Shown: positions 7,021-15,911 of the stretch, piece after piece
Position numbering within the stretch: the first letter of the stretch is position 1
Layout of the letters: every line of letters begins with the position of its first letter
Origin: JBGTCY01 sp041748615
GTDB taxonomy: Bacteria > Bacteroidota > Bacteroidia > Chitinophagales > CAIOSU01
Direction: 5' to 3'
DNA: 29,760 nt
Assembly: GCA_041748615.1 (NCBI GenBank)
Contig: JBGTCY010000274.1
Location: forward strand, 1 to 29,760
Notes under the pieces: generated by a model
What the model was told of the DNA's origin: nothing
What the model saw: the letters and a program-made list of their open reading frames with translations, nothing else
Database searches by the model: none
Made by a program: the position numbers and the translations under genes

Positions 7021-10000
7021 ATGAAACGAGTTCTTATTCCCGCGCTCCTGCTTGTAACCGGAATCGCGATTGCAATCACACTCATTCAACAGGACGACCC
7101 AAAGCCTTTAACGCCCATCAATTATGACATCGGCAATCCTTATGACCGGGATTGGAAGCAGGTGGACTCTTTGATGAACAAAGGATTGCCAAAATCCGCG
7201 CTCGAAATCGTCAACAATCTTTACGCGCGTGCGATGAAAGAAAAAAATCACGCGCAAATCATTAAAGCGCTCATTCACAAAATGGGCAGTGAATACACCT
7301 ATGAAGAAGAAGCACAGGTGAAAAGTATCCTGGCGATTGAAGCGGAATTGCCGAAATATCCATTTCCAACTAAACCGGTCATTCAGTCTCTGCTCGCTCA
7401 AACTTATTGGCGCTATTACCAGGATAATCGCTATCGAATACTAAGTCGCACGGAAACATCAGAGTTTATTCCGAATGACATCAAAACCTGGGACGCGGCA
7501 AAGTTTGTCAGTAAAACATCAGAACTCTATTTTACTTCCCTGCAAAAAGCGGACAGTCTTCAGCGCACTTCACTTTCTGTTTTCGATTCCATTCTCATCA
7601 AAGGGAATGCATCAAAAAACTTCCGACCGACACTCTTCGATTTTCTTGCCCATCGCGCCCTGGAGTTTTACATGAATAGCGAATCAGGATTAACACAACC
7701 TGCTTACCGTTTTAATCTTGATGCTTCGGCTTTGTTTGAAAGCGCTGAAAAATTTGCAACGCTGAAATTCAATACAAAAGACACAGCGTCATTCCATTAT
7801 CAAACCCTGTTGATTTTTCAGCGCTTGCTGGCTTTTCATCAACAACACAATCAACTTTTACCATTGGCTGACAATGATTTGTTGCGATTGAAATTTGTGC
7901 ATCAACATGCTACGCATGAGTTGAAAGACAGTCTTTATTTACACGCGCTTCAAAAACTTGAAACACAATTTCAGGCTGACACTTTCGCTTCGAGGGTGGG
8001 TTATGCCATCGCACAGCATCTTTTTAAACAAGGCAGTAAATATCAGCGCGACAGCGCGCCTCAATATCGCTGGCTGAAAAAGGAAGCGCATCAAAAATGC
8101 CAGGCGGTGCTTCAGCGCTATCCGAATACAATAGGCGCAAACAACTGTGGCGCGTTGCTCGGGCAGATTGAAGAGAAATCATTCACTCTGCAATTAGAAG
8201 AAGTGAATGTGCAGGGGATTCCTTTTCGCGGATTGCTGCAATATCAAAATATCAATGAAGTATGGCTGCGCGCGGTCAAAGTTTCTAAAGATGAAGAAAA
8301 TGATTTAGAGGGCATGGATTGGAAACAACGCATCAATTTTTTGATTGGTAAAAATCCGGTTCAAAGCTGGAACCAGGTTTTGCCCGATGCGAAAGATTAT
8401 CATCAGCGCTCCGCTGAAATTAAAATTCCGGCATTGCCATTCGGAAGATATTATATCCTCGTTGCGTCCGGTTCCGGTTTATCCATCGAGGAAGGCGCTG
8501 TAGCGGAAGCCGCAACAACAATTTCCAATCTCGGCATGATGAGCAGGCGGCATTCGGATAATTCGATTCATATTCATGTCTTTGACAGGACAACCGGTGC
8601 ACCCCTGAAAAATGTGGATGCACAGGCTTTCGCGCAACGGTATGATTCCAATACCCGCAAATATGTCTATGAAAAAAGAGGGAAATATAAAACCGATAAA
8701 GACGGATTTTTTTCCGTTACGCCTTCCGGCAAATATGAAAATGTCAAGATTGAATTATCACTGAAGGATGATGTGCTGTTTGAAACCGGTACCTATTATC
8801 TCTACCGCGAGTCATCCGCTGGTAGTAAAGAATGGCAAACAAAAACTTTCTTTTTTTTAGACCGCGCCATTTACAGACCCGGGCAAACGGTGTATTTCAA
8901 GGGATTGACGTTGCAAACAGACGGGGAGAAAAATGAATTGAAAAAAAATTTCACGGTTACTGTGGAATTGTTGGATGTGAATTATCAGAAAGTGTCTGAG
9001 TTAAAATTGGTCACGAATGACTTCGGCACCTTCAATGGCACCTTCGCGCTTCCGCAAGGTTTGCTGAATGGAAATTTTCATCTGCGCACCGTCAGCGGGT
9101 ATAAGAATTTCAGAGTGGAAGATTACAAACGTCCGCGCTTTGAAGTCACCTTTCAACCCGTGACCGGCAGTTATCGGTTGAATGATGTAGTCACCATTGA
9201 AGGCAAAGCGGTCAGTTATGCCGGTGCAAATATTTCCAATGCGCAGGTGCAGTATCGTGTGGTGCGCAAAGCGACCTTCCCGTTTTGGTGGTACTCGTGG
9301 CGGATGCCTTTTCCGCAACGCGAGAGCATGGAAATTACCAATGGAGTAGTCACAACAAAAGAGGATGGCAGTTTCAGTATTTCCTTTTCAGCGATTGCGG
9401 ATGCTTCTATTCCGAAAAGCCAGTCACCGGTATTTAATTACACGGTGATAGCTGATGTGACGGACGTAAATGGGGAAACGCAAAGCAGCGAATCCAATGT
9501 AAGTGTCGGTGATGTGGCGTTGCAGGCAAGCATCAATGTAAAAGAAGTGGTGTTCACCAACCAACCCGATTCGCTGACAATCACTGTCAATAATCTGAAT
9601 GGACAACCGGAAAATGTGCAGGGAACCATTACTGTTTATCCGCTGAAATCACCGGACCGGATTTTGCGCGCTCGCCTGTGGGGCGAACCGGATACTTTCG
9701 TGCTTTCACGTTCAGACTTCATGAAAGATTTTCCGCTGGATATGTATGAAAATGAAAACCGCTACGAAAATTGGGAACGGCAAAATAAAATTCATGAATC
9801 CGCTTTCGATACTGAAAAGAAAAAATCAATCCAACTCACCGGACTTCAGAGTTGGAAGCCGGGAATGTATGTGGCGGTATTAATCACCAAAGACCGTTTC
9901 GGCAATGAGGTGAAAGCGGAAAAATATTTCACGGTGTATGAACCCGCATCGAAAGCGATGCCGTTTAAAACCCTTTCATGGATTCATGTGCTCACCCATG

Positions 10001-13000
10001 AAGCCCAGCCCGGAGAAAAAGCTAAACTGCTGATCGGCTCTTCCGCGAAAGATGTGAAGGTGTTGTATGAAATTCTTTTCGACAAAAAATCCGTTTCGAA
10101 ACAATGGATAAATCTGAACAATGAAGTCAAACAAATTGAAATTCCCATTGAGGAAATTCACCGGGGGAATATCGCGGTCAGCTTGGTTTTTGTGCGCAAC
10201 GGCAGAAGTTTCAGTCACTTTCATACCATCCGTGTTCCTTTCACCAACAAGCAACTCAACATTGAAACAACAGTTTTCCGCGACAAGCTGATTCCCGGAC
10301 AACAGGAAGAATGGCAGTTAAAGATTTCCGGTTCGAAAGGCGAAAAAGCAGCGGCAGAAATGCTTGCAGGAATGTATGACGCTTCATTGGATGCTTTCGC
10401 GGTCAACGACTGGAATTTCTCCATTTACAATGAACATTATTATTATGGTTTCAACTGGGAGGTCAACCGCACATTCAGAATCAATGCTTCCGGTTTGTGG
10501 TATGAAAACTGGAACAAAAAAAATTACATACTCAAAGAGCAGCAGTATGACCGCCTGAATTGGTTTTACCTGAAACATTTTGACATGTTCACTTACGGAT
10601 GGTATGATAATGATGTTCTACGGAGTGGTGTAGTTGCAAATGCGGTATATGACCGGGCTGAAATAATGGAAGAAACAGTGATGACGAAATCATTAAAATC
10701 TGATGACCAACCTCCAGCGGATAGGGATTTCAAATTTTCTGAACAGGAAAGAGAGGATGATATGACTTCAGAAAAAAAGCCTGCCGTCTCCCCGCGTGTC
10801 AATCTCAACGAAACCGCTTTCTTTTTCCCACACTTAAAAACCGATGAAGCGGGCAATATCATTTTTTCCTTCACGATGCCGGAAGCGCTCACCCGCTGGA
10901 AATTCATGGGTTTTGCGCACACGCAGGATTTGAAACTCGGCTTCATCACCAAAGAAACCGTGACCCAAAAAGAGTTGATGGTAACTCCCAACGCGCCCCG
11001 CTTTTTCCGCGAGGGCGACCGCATTACTTTTTCCGCGAAGGTGGACAATCTCTCGGAAAAAGACTTATCCGGCAAAGCGCAGTTATTCTTATTTGACGCC
11101 TTAACCATGCAGCCGGTGGACGCGCTTTTTGAAAACGCAAAAAATGAAATTCCTTTTTCTGCGAAAAAAGGATTAAGCGCTGCTGTGTCATGGAATCTGA
11201 AAATTCCCGAAGGTGTTTCCGCAATTATTTACCGGGTGCTTGCAGCCGCTGAAAATTTTACCGATGGCGAGGAAAACGCTTTACCCGTTTTGAGCAACCG
11301 CATGTTGGTGACGGAAAGCCTGCCGCTCAACGTACGAAGCGGGCAAACAATAAATTTCAAATTCAACAAACTGTCCGAGTCCGGGAAATCAAAAACTCTG
11401 ATGCACCACAAACTCACGCTTGAATTCACTTCCAATCCCGCGTGGAACGCGGTGCAGGCATTGCCCTATATGATGGAATATCCTTATGACTGTTCTGAGC
11501 AGATTTTCAATCGTCTTTATGCAAACACGATTGCAAGCGGCATCGCCAATTCCAGTCCCCGCATTCAACAGGTCTTCGAATCGTGGAAAAATATCGGTAA
11601 GGAAGCGTTGGTTTCCAATCTCGAAAAAAACCAGGAGTTGAAATCACTGCTGCTGGAAGAAACGCCCTGGGTGCTCAACGCGAAAGACGAAACGGAAAGA
11701 AAAAAACGAGTCGCCCTGCTTTTTGATTTGAACCGGATGGCTTCGGAAAAACAAACCGCGCTGCGACAGCTCCGCGAGTCACAATCCTCCAATGGCGGCT
11801 GGCCCTGGTTCAAGGGAATGCCCGACAATCGTTACATCACTCAATACATTGTGGCGGGTTTCGGCAAGCTGAACAAAATGCAGGTGTTGAATATCAAACA
11901 GGAACCACAAACGAGCGAAATGCTGCAACGCGCAATCAAATATCTTGACGCGCGCATGCTGGAGGATTATAACGAATTGAAAAAAATAAAAACACCATTG
12001 GAAAATGACAACCTCGGCTACATGCAGGCGCATTATCTCTACACCCGCACCATGTTTCCGGAGATTACCATGAACAAGGAACAGACCGAAGCGTTTCAAT
12101 ATTACCTCGGACAAGCTGAAAAATTCTGGCTGAAGCGCAATAAATATTCGCAGGGGATGCTCGCGCTCGCGCTGTTCCGCCAGGGAAAAACGGAAGCGGC
12201 AAAAATGATTGCGCGTTCGCTGAAAGAAACTTCATTGAGCAGCGAAGAACTCGGCATGTACTGGCGTGACAACAGCGGTGGCTACTATTGGTACCAAGCG
12301 CCCATTGAAACACAGGCGTTGCTGATTGAAACTTTCAAAGAAATGATGGACGATAAAAAATCGGTGGATGAAATGCGCATCTGGTTGCTCAAACAAAAAC
12401 AAACACAAGACTGGGGCAGCACCAAAGCCACTGCTGACGCCTGTTACGCGCTGCTCCTCGATGGTACAAAATGGCTTGATGATTCAAAACTTGCGGACAT
12501 CACCATTGGTGGAATAAAAATTGAACCTGTAAAAATGGGCGCGGCAGTGGAAGCAGGCACCGGCTATTTCAAAACCTCGTGGGACAAATCTGAAATCAAA
12601 CCCGGCATGGCGGACATCAGCGTGACAAAAACCGGAGAAGGAATCGGTTGGGGCGCGGTGTATTGGCAATACTTCGAGCAGTTGGATAAAATCACGCCAG
12701 CCGAAACTCCGCTGAAACTTAAAAAACAATTGTTCGTGCAACGACCTTCCGACAAAGGTCCGGTCATCACGCCACTCACGGACAAAACCAAACTCGAGCC
12801 GGGTGACCTCATCAAGGTGCGCATCGAACTGCGTGTTGACCGCGACATGGAATTCGTGCATATGAAAGACATGCGCGCGGCAGGATTCGAGCCGGTGAAT
12901 GTGCTGTCCGGCTACCGCTGGCAGGGCGGACTTGGCTACTACGAAACCACCCGCGATGCCGCCACCAATTTCTTTTTCGACCGCTTGCCGAAAGGAACTT

Positions 13001-13128
13001 TTGTGTTCGAATATCCCCTGCGGGTTGCGCAACGCGGAGATTTCTCCAATGGCGTCACCACCATCCAGTGCATGTACGCGCCTGAATTCACCTCACATTC
13101 CGAAGGCGTTCGCGTAAAAGTCGAGTAA
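7021..13128 (+). CDS. Alpha-2-macroglobulin-like protein, very large, thioester-containing
   Basis: The protein has 2035 residues. The ATG at 7021 gives a clean N-terminal hydrophobic segment (MKRVLIPALLLVTGIAIAIT); an ATG at 6931 in the same frame would hide it. There is no lipobox cysteine, so it may be anchored by this segment or secreted. In order, the protein has a helical N-terminal region, a carboxypeptidase-regulatory-like segment near 520-580, an MG2-type segment with DRAIYRPGQTVYFKG around 614-628, further beta domains, the A2M domain beginning FFFPHLKTDEAG near 1268, and the thioester motif CSEQ (Cys1491 to Gln1494) in YPYDCSEQIFNRLY. A helical thioester domain and a C-terminal beta domain end the chain. 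Bacterial homologues are thought to trap proteases that attack the envelope, in the periplasm or at the cell surface. No pbpC partner gene, as found in enterobacteria, is adjacent. Confidence 0.93.
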   Translation: MKRVLIPALLLVTGIAIAITLIQQDDPKPLTPINYDIGNPYDRDWKQVDSLMNKGLPKSALEIVNNLYARAMKEKNHAQIIKALIHKMGSEYTYEEEAQVKSILAIEAELPKYPFPTKPVIQSLLAQTYWRYYQDNRYRILSRTETSEFIPNDIKTWDAAKFVSKTSELYFTSLQKADSLQRTSLSVFDSILIKGNASKNFRPTLFDFLAHRALEFYMNSESGLTQPAYRFNLDASALFESAEKFATLKFNTKDTASFHYQTLLIFQRLLAFHQQHNQLLPLADNDLLRLKFVHQHATHELKDSLYLHALQKLETQFQADTFASRVGYAIAQHLFKQGSKYQRDSAPQYRWLKKEAHQKCQAVLQRYPNTIGANNCGALLGQIEEKSFTLQLEEVNVQGIPFRGLLQYQNINEVWLRAVKVSKDEENDLEGMDWKQRINFLIGKNPVQSWNQVLPDAKDYHQRSAEIKIPALPFGRYYILVASGSGLSIEEGAVAEAATTISNLGMMSRRHSDNSIHIHVFDRTTGAPLKNVDAQAFAQRYDSNTRKYVYEKRGKYKTDKDGFFSVTPSGKYENVKIELSLKDDVLFETGTYYLYRESSAGSKEWQTKTFFFLDRAIYRPGQTVYFKGLTLQTDGEKNELKKNFTVTVELLDVNYQKVSELKLVTNDFGTFNGTFALPQGLLNGNFHLRTVSGYKNFRVEDYKRPRFEVTFQPVTGSYRLNDVVTIEGKAVSYAGANISNAQVQYRVVRKATFPFWWYSWRMPFPQRESMEITNGVVTTKEDGSFSISFSAIADASIPKSQSPVFNYTVIADVTDVNGETQSSESNVSVGDVALQASINVKEVVFTNQPDSLTITVNNLNGQPENVQGTITVYPLKSPDRILRARLWGEPDTFVLSRSDFMKDFPLDMYENENRYENWERQNKIHESAFDTEKKKSIQLTGLQSWKPGMYVAVLITKDRFGNEVKAEKYFTVYEPASKAMPFKTLSWIHVLTHEAQPGEKAKLLIGSSAKDVKVLYEILFDKKSVSKQWINLNNEVKQIEIPIEEIHRGNIAVSLVFVRNGRSFSHFHTIRVPFTNKQLNIETTVFRDKLIPGQQEEWQLKISGSKGEKAAAEMLAGMYDASLDAFAVNDWNFSIYNEHYYYGFNWEVNRTFRINASGLWYENWNKKNYILKEQQYDRLNWFYLKHFDMFTYGWYDNDVLRSGVVANAVYDRAEIMEETVMTKSLKSDDQPPADRDFKFSEQEREDDMTSEKKPAVSPRVNLNETAFFFPHLKTDEAGNIIFSFTMPEALTRWKFMGFAHTQDLKLGFITKETVTQKELMVTPNAPRFFREGDRITFSAKVDNLSEKDLSGKAQLFLFDALTMQPVDALFENAKNEIPFSAKKGLSAAVSWNLKIPEGVSAIIYRVLAAAENFTDGEENALPVLSNRMLVTESLPLNVRSGQTINFKFNKLSESGKSKTLMHHKLTLEFTSNPAWNAVQALPYMMEYPYDCSEQIFNRLYANTIASGIANSSPRIQQVFESWKNIGKEALVSNLEKNQELKSLLLEETPWVLNAKDETERKKRVALLFDLNRMASEKQTALRQLRESQSSNGGWPWFKGMPDNRYITQYIVAGFGKLNKMQVLNIKQEPQTSEMLQRAIKYLDARMLEDYNELKKIKTPLENDNLGYMQAHYLYTRTMFPEITMNKEQTEAFQYYLGQAEKFWLKRNKYSQGMLALALFRQGKTEAAKMIARSLKETSLSSEELGMYWRDNSGGYYWYQAPIETQALLIETFKEMMDDKKSVDEMRIWLLKQKQTQDWGSTKATADACYALLLDGTKWLDDSKLADITIGGIKIEPVKMGAAVEAGTGYFKTSWDKSEIKPGMADISVTKTGEGIGWGAVYWQYFEQLDKITPAETPLKLKKQLFVQRPSDKGPVITPLTDKTKLEPGDLIKVRIELRVDRDMEFVHMKDMRAAGFEPVNVLSGYRWQGGLGYYETTRDAATNFFFDRLPKGTFVFEYPLRVAQRGDFSNGVTTIQCMYAPEFTSHSEGVRVKVE

Positions 13129-13180
13129 GAAAATCTGAATTTAAAAATGAGGATTATTTTACATTGACAAGTTCAAAGCC

Positions 13181-13289
13181 TCTAACTACTAATGTCTAAA
13201 ATCTAAAATATGAATTGGCGCTTGCTCCGTTCGTCTATGCCTTTCTTTGATTGGTAGCGTTGCGCGATGTGAGCGCTTTACCTTCGAGG
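13181..13289 (+). repeat. Intergenic repeat, copy A (inverted partner at 15768-15868)
   Basis: The core 13238-13273 matches the reverse complement of 15784-15819 at 35 of 36 bases; it starts TGCCTTTCTTTGATT and ends GTTGCGCGATGTGAG. Weaker similarity extends on both sides, including CTAATGTCTAAAAT on the left and a TTTACCT word on the right. It lies in the 3' region of the alpha-2-macroglobulin gene. No open frame is present. Confidence 0.85.
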
Positions 13290-13335
13290 AAAAAAAACTA
13301 ATTGAGTCCTCTGAAAAGGCAAAACCTAAAATAAA

Positions 13336-13430
13336 TGCCACTAAGACACAAAAACACTAGGTTTTCACAAAGAAATAATTACCATCACCTAAACTTTGTG
13401 ATTTCTTTGTGCCCTCGTGCCTTTGTGGCA
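13336..13430. repeat. Imperfect palindromic element (TGCCAC...GTGGCA)
   Basis: The 37-base ends are inverted copies with about 25 matches, including perfect outer TGCCAC/GTGGCA and inner CACAAAG/CTTTGTG. In between the strands read as CACAAAG- and GGCACGA-like words. Elements of this general sequence are, from memory, common between genes in Bacteroidota and related bacteria. It sits just beyond the 3' end of gluQRS and could also act as a transcript end. Confidence 0.7.
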
Positions 13431-13456
13431 AATAGTTACTTTTCGAAGCTGACTCA

Positions 13457-14350
13457 CTAATTCTTTCTTTCATTCCAAACAGCAAGCAAATCATTGATGT
13501 GATGAATTTCAGCGGGAAATTTGATGCCGCACCATGTTGCAAATTCTTGTAAAAGTTGAACCGGTTTCATTCCGTTCTCGCGTTTCCAAAGCAAGGAGTC
13601 AGCGCTTTTTGATTTGGAGAGTTTGTGCTGTGTTTTATCTAAAATCAACGGATGATGATGAAAACGGGTATTCGGAAAAGTATTGTTGCGTGTTAATTGA
13701 GCAAGATAAAGCTGAGATGCGGTGGAAGAAAGCAGGTCTTCTCCGCGCACAATCAGATTCACACCAAAATGAATATCATCCGCCAATGAAGCGATGTGAT
13801 AAGCGGGGATGCCGTCACGCCTTCTGATAATGAAACTGCCTGAATTTTTTCCAAGCTGAAATGATTGTTCACCCACAATTTCATCCGTAAAACGCACGAT
13901 GGTTTCCGGAGGGACTTTTATCCGCAAAGCCGTGTCCGGGATATTCAATGGTAATTTTTTATCAATGCAATATCCCGGATAGAATTCAGAAAAACCTTTG
14001 TCGGATAATTTTTTCCGGGAACAATTACAAGCGAAAACATTGCCTTGGGCAACAAGTTGATTCAGCAGTTTTTCATATTGTTCCATTCTTGTTTGCTGTG
14101 ACCAGTTCTTATAAAAATCCTGCGAACCGGATGGTCCGAGGTCCCAATCTAATCCCAGCCATTGCAATGATTGGAAAATATCTTCCACAAATTCTTCTCT
14201 GCTTCGCGTTGCATCCAAATCGTCAATCCGCAAAAAAACTTTTCCATCCTGAGAGCGTGCGGTGAGCCAGGCGTATAAAAAATTGAAGGCATTACCCTGA
14301 TGCAAAAAACCGCTGGGAGTAGGAGCGAGGCGGGTGATGATGGGTTCCAT
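13457..14350 (-). CDS. gluQ: Glutamyl-Q tRNA(Asp) synthetase-like protein
   Basis: The protein has 297 residues from the ATG at 14350 (MEPIITRLAPTPSG). It is a class I aminoacyl-tRNA synthetase catalytic core with no anticodon-binding domain. The HIGH-type motif is HQGN (17-20) and the KMSKS-type motif is KLSKS (243-247). A zinc-type cluster is visible: Cys108, Cys110, Tyr124 and Cys128, the arrangement of GluQ-RS. The known enzyme activates glutamate and attaches it to the queuosine base of tRNA(Asp) instead of to a 3' end. The length fits GluQ-RS, whereas full GluRS is near 500 residues. An upstream in-frame ATG at 14413 would overlap the divergent transporter region and adds nothing conserved. 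It is divergent from the Nramp gene. Confidence 0.87.
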   Translation of the reverse strand: MEPIITRLAPTPSGFLHQGNAFNFLYAWLTARSQDGKVFLRIDDLDATRSREEFVEDIFQSLQWLGLDWDLGPSGSQDFYKNWSQQTRMEQYEKLLNQLVAQGNVFACNCSRKKLSDKGFSEFYPGYCIDKKLPLNIPDTALRIKVPPETIVRFTDEIVGEQSFQLGKNSGSFIIRRRDGIPAYHIASLADDIHFGVNLIVRGEDLLSSTASQLYLAQLTRNNTFPNTRFHHHPLILDKTQHKLSKSKSADSLLWKRENGMKPVQLLQEFATWCGIKFPAEIHHINDLLAVWNERKN

Positions 14351-14467
14351 ACAGGTTGACGAAATAATGCTGATGTATTTTCCGGAAAAAAAATGATTAC
14401 CGGCAAACTTCAAATAAAATCTGCGATTTCAATCAAAAAATCCGATATATTCGGACTGCCTTTTTCG

Positions 14468-15751
14468 ATGAAAAAAACTTTTGGGATAAAAAACTTTTGG
14501 AAAACGCTGGGACCGGGTATCCTGTTCGCTTCTACGGCAATCGGGGTTTCTCATCTGGTGCAGTCCACGCGCGCTGGCGCTGATTTCGGCTTCGCGTTGT
14601 TATGGGCGGTGATTGCAGCCAATGTGTTCAAGTTTCCTTTTTTCGAATACGGCTCACGCTACGCCAGCGCTACCGGAGAAAGTATCATTGACGGTTACAA
14701 CCGAATCGGGCGATGGATGTTGTGGCTGTATTTTTTCATCACCCTGCTTTCCATGTTTTTTGTGACGGCAGCCGTTGGCGCGGTGACGGCAGGTTTCTTA
14801 GATAATCTTTTCGGATTGACCACTTTATTCCCGGGTTTCAGACTGCTTCCGCCAACCCTGCTTTTTGCTGTCTGCATTATTATTTTAGTCAGCGGGAGGT
14901 TTAGCATCCTTGACGGATTAATCAAACTGATTGGTACGGTGATGCTCGTCACAACTGTCATCGCCTTCGCGGTATGCCTGTGGAATGGTCCTGTCGCGGA
15001 TTGGCATACGGTTCAGAAGCCGGAAATCTGGACGCCTGTGGGTATCGCGTTTTTGGTCGCGCTGATGGGTTGGATGCCCACCGCCCTTGACCTTTCCACC
15101 TGGAACAGTCTGTGGACGATTGAACGCATCCGGCAGAGTGGCTACAAACCTTCGCTGAAAGAAACCATTTTTGAATTCAATCTCGGCTATTGGGTGTCAG
15201 CCGCTTTGTCCATTTGTTTTGTGACGCTGGGCGCTTACATTGTGTATGGAACTGCCGTTCAGATGCCGGACAAGAGCGCGGACTTCGCGAGCAAAGTAGT
15301 TGACCTTTACACTTCCACCATCGGGCAGTGGAGCTATCTCATCATCGCGGGAGCCGCGTTTTCCATTATGTTTGGAACGAGTATCGGTGTGTTTGACGGC
15401 TATGCCCGCGCGCTGGAACGAACCACCGAGTTGTTATTTTTTTCGAAACAAAGAGCGCAGGAAATGCTGAAAGAAAAAGGTGTGTATCGCATCTCCCTGC
15501 TCATCGTTGCGGCAGGCGCGTATTTAATCATTGTTCAGTTCAGCGGCAAATTGAAATCGTTAGTGGATTTGGCGACTACCATTTCATTTCTGATTGCACC
15601 GTTGGTTGCCATCGTCAATTTCAAATTGGTCGGAAAAAAATATTTACCGGCAGAAGCCGCACCTTCCACTTTCATGAAAGTACTGAGTTACGCGGGGATT
15701 ATTTACCTGACCGGATTTTCGGTGCTGTATGTTTTTACATTGTTAAAATGA
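14468..15751 (+). CDS. Nramp-family transporter with non-canonical metal-site motifs
   Basis: The protein has 427 residues from the ATG at 14468 (MKKTFGIKNFWKTLGPG); an ATG at 14393 would add 25 residues and cannot be excluded. About eleven hydrophobic segments are visible. The N-terminal GPG at the start of the first helix and the MGWMPTALDLSTW segment mark the Nramp/LeuT-like fold. Canonical Nramp proteins bind Mn or Fe with the DPGN motif in helix 1. Here the aligned position reads GVSH (in STAIGVSHLVQSTRAG), so the metal-binding Asp and Asn are missing. Helix 6 keeps MP but has MPT in place of MPH. It is probably an inner-membrane cation transporter of a divergent subfamily with unknown substrate. 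No Mn riboswitch or Fur-like box was recognised upstream. Confidence 0.85.
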   Translation: MKKTFGIKNFWKTLGPGILFASTAIGVSHLVQSTRAGADFGFALLWAVIAANVFKFPFFEYGSRYASATGESIIDGYNRIGRWMLWLYFFITLLSMFFVTAAVGAVTAGFLDNLFGLTTLFPGFRLLPPTLLFAVCIIILVSGRFSILDGLIKLIGTVMLVTTVIAFAVCLWNGPVADWHTVQKPEIWTPVGIAFLVALMGWMPTALDLSTWNSLWTIERIRQSGYKPSLKETIFEFNLGYWVSAALSICFVTLGAYIVYGTAVQMPDKSADFASKVVDLYTSTIGQWSYLIIAGAAFSIMFGTSIGVFDGYARALERTTELLFFSKQRAQEMLKEKGVYRISLLIVAAGAYLIIVQFSGKLKSLVDLATTISFLIAPLVAIVNFKLVGKKYLPAEAAPSTFMKVLSYAGIIYLTGFSVLYVFTLLK

Positions 15752-15767
15752 ACTTGAATTTTTTTTT

Positions 15768-15868
15768 GCCCGGAGGTAAAGAACTCACATCGCGCAACGC
15801 TACAAATCAAAGAAAGGCAGATACGTTCAGCGCAAGCGCTATTTCAATTTCAGACATTAGATTTCAGA
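15768..15868 (-). repeat. Intergenic repeat, copy B (inverted partner of 13181-13289)
   Basis: The reverse complement of 15784-15819 matches 13238-13273 at 35 of 36 bases, with weaker similarity on both sides. It lies between the convergent Nramp and clpX genes. Together with copy A it brackets the gluQ-Nramp pair in opposite orientation. Confidence 0.85.
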
Positions 15869-15911
15869 CCTTGGAATTTAGGCCTTTGTCAAGGATGTTT
15901 TCGAAAAAAAA

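Larger units (their letters stand above)
13129..13456. other. Intergenic region made largely of two repeat elements
   Basis: This 328-base gap between the convergent alpha-2-macroglobulin and gluQRS genes carries no gene. It contains one copy of a repeat also found inverted at 15768-15868, then a palindromic element at 13336-13430, each described separately. AGTCCTCTGAAA near 13306 also occurs in reverse complement near 22880. Confidence 0.75.
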
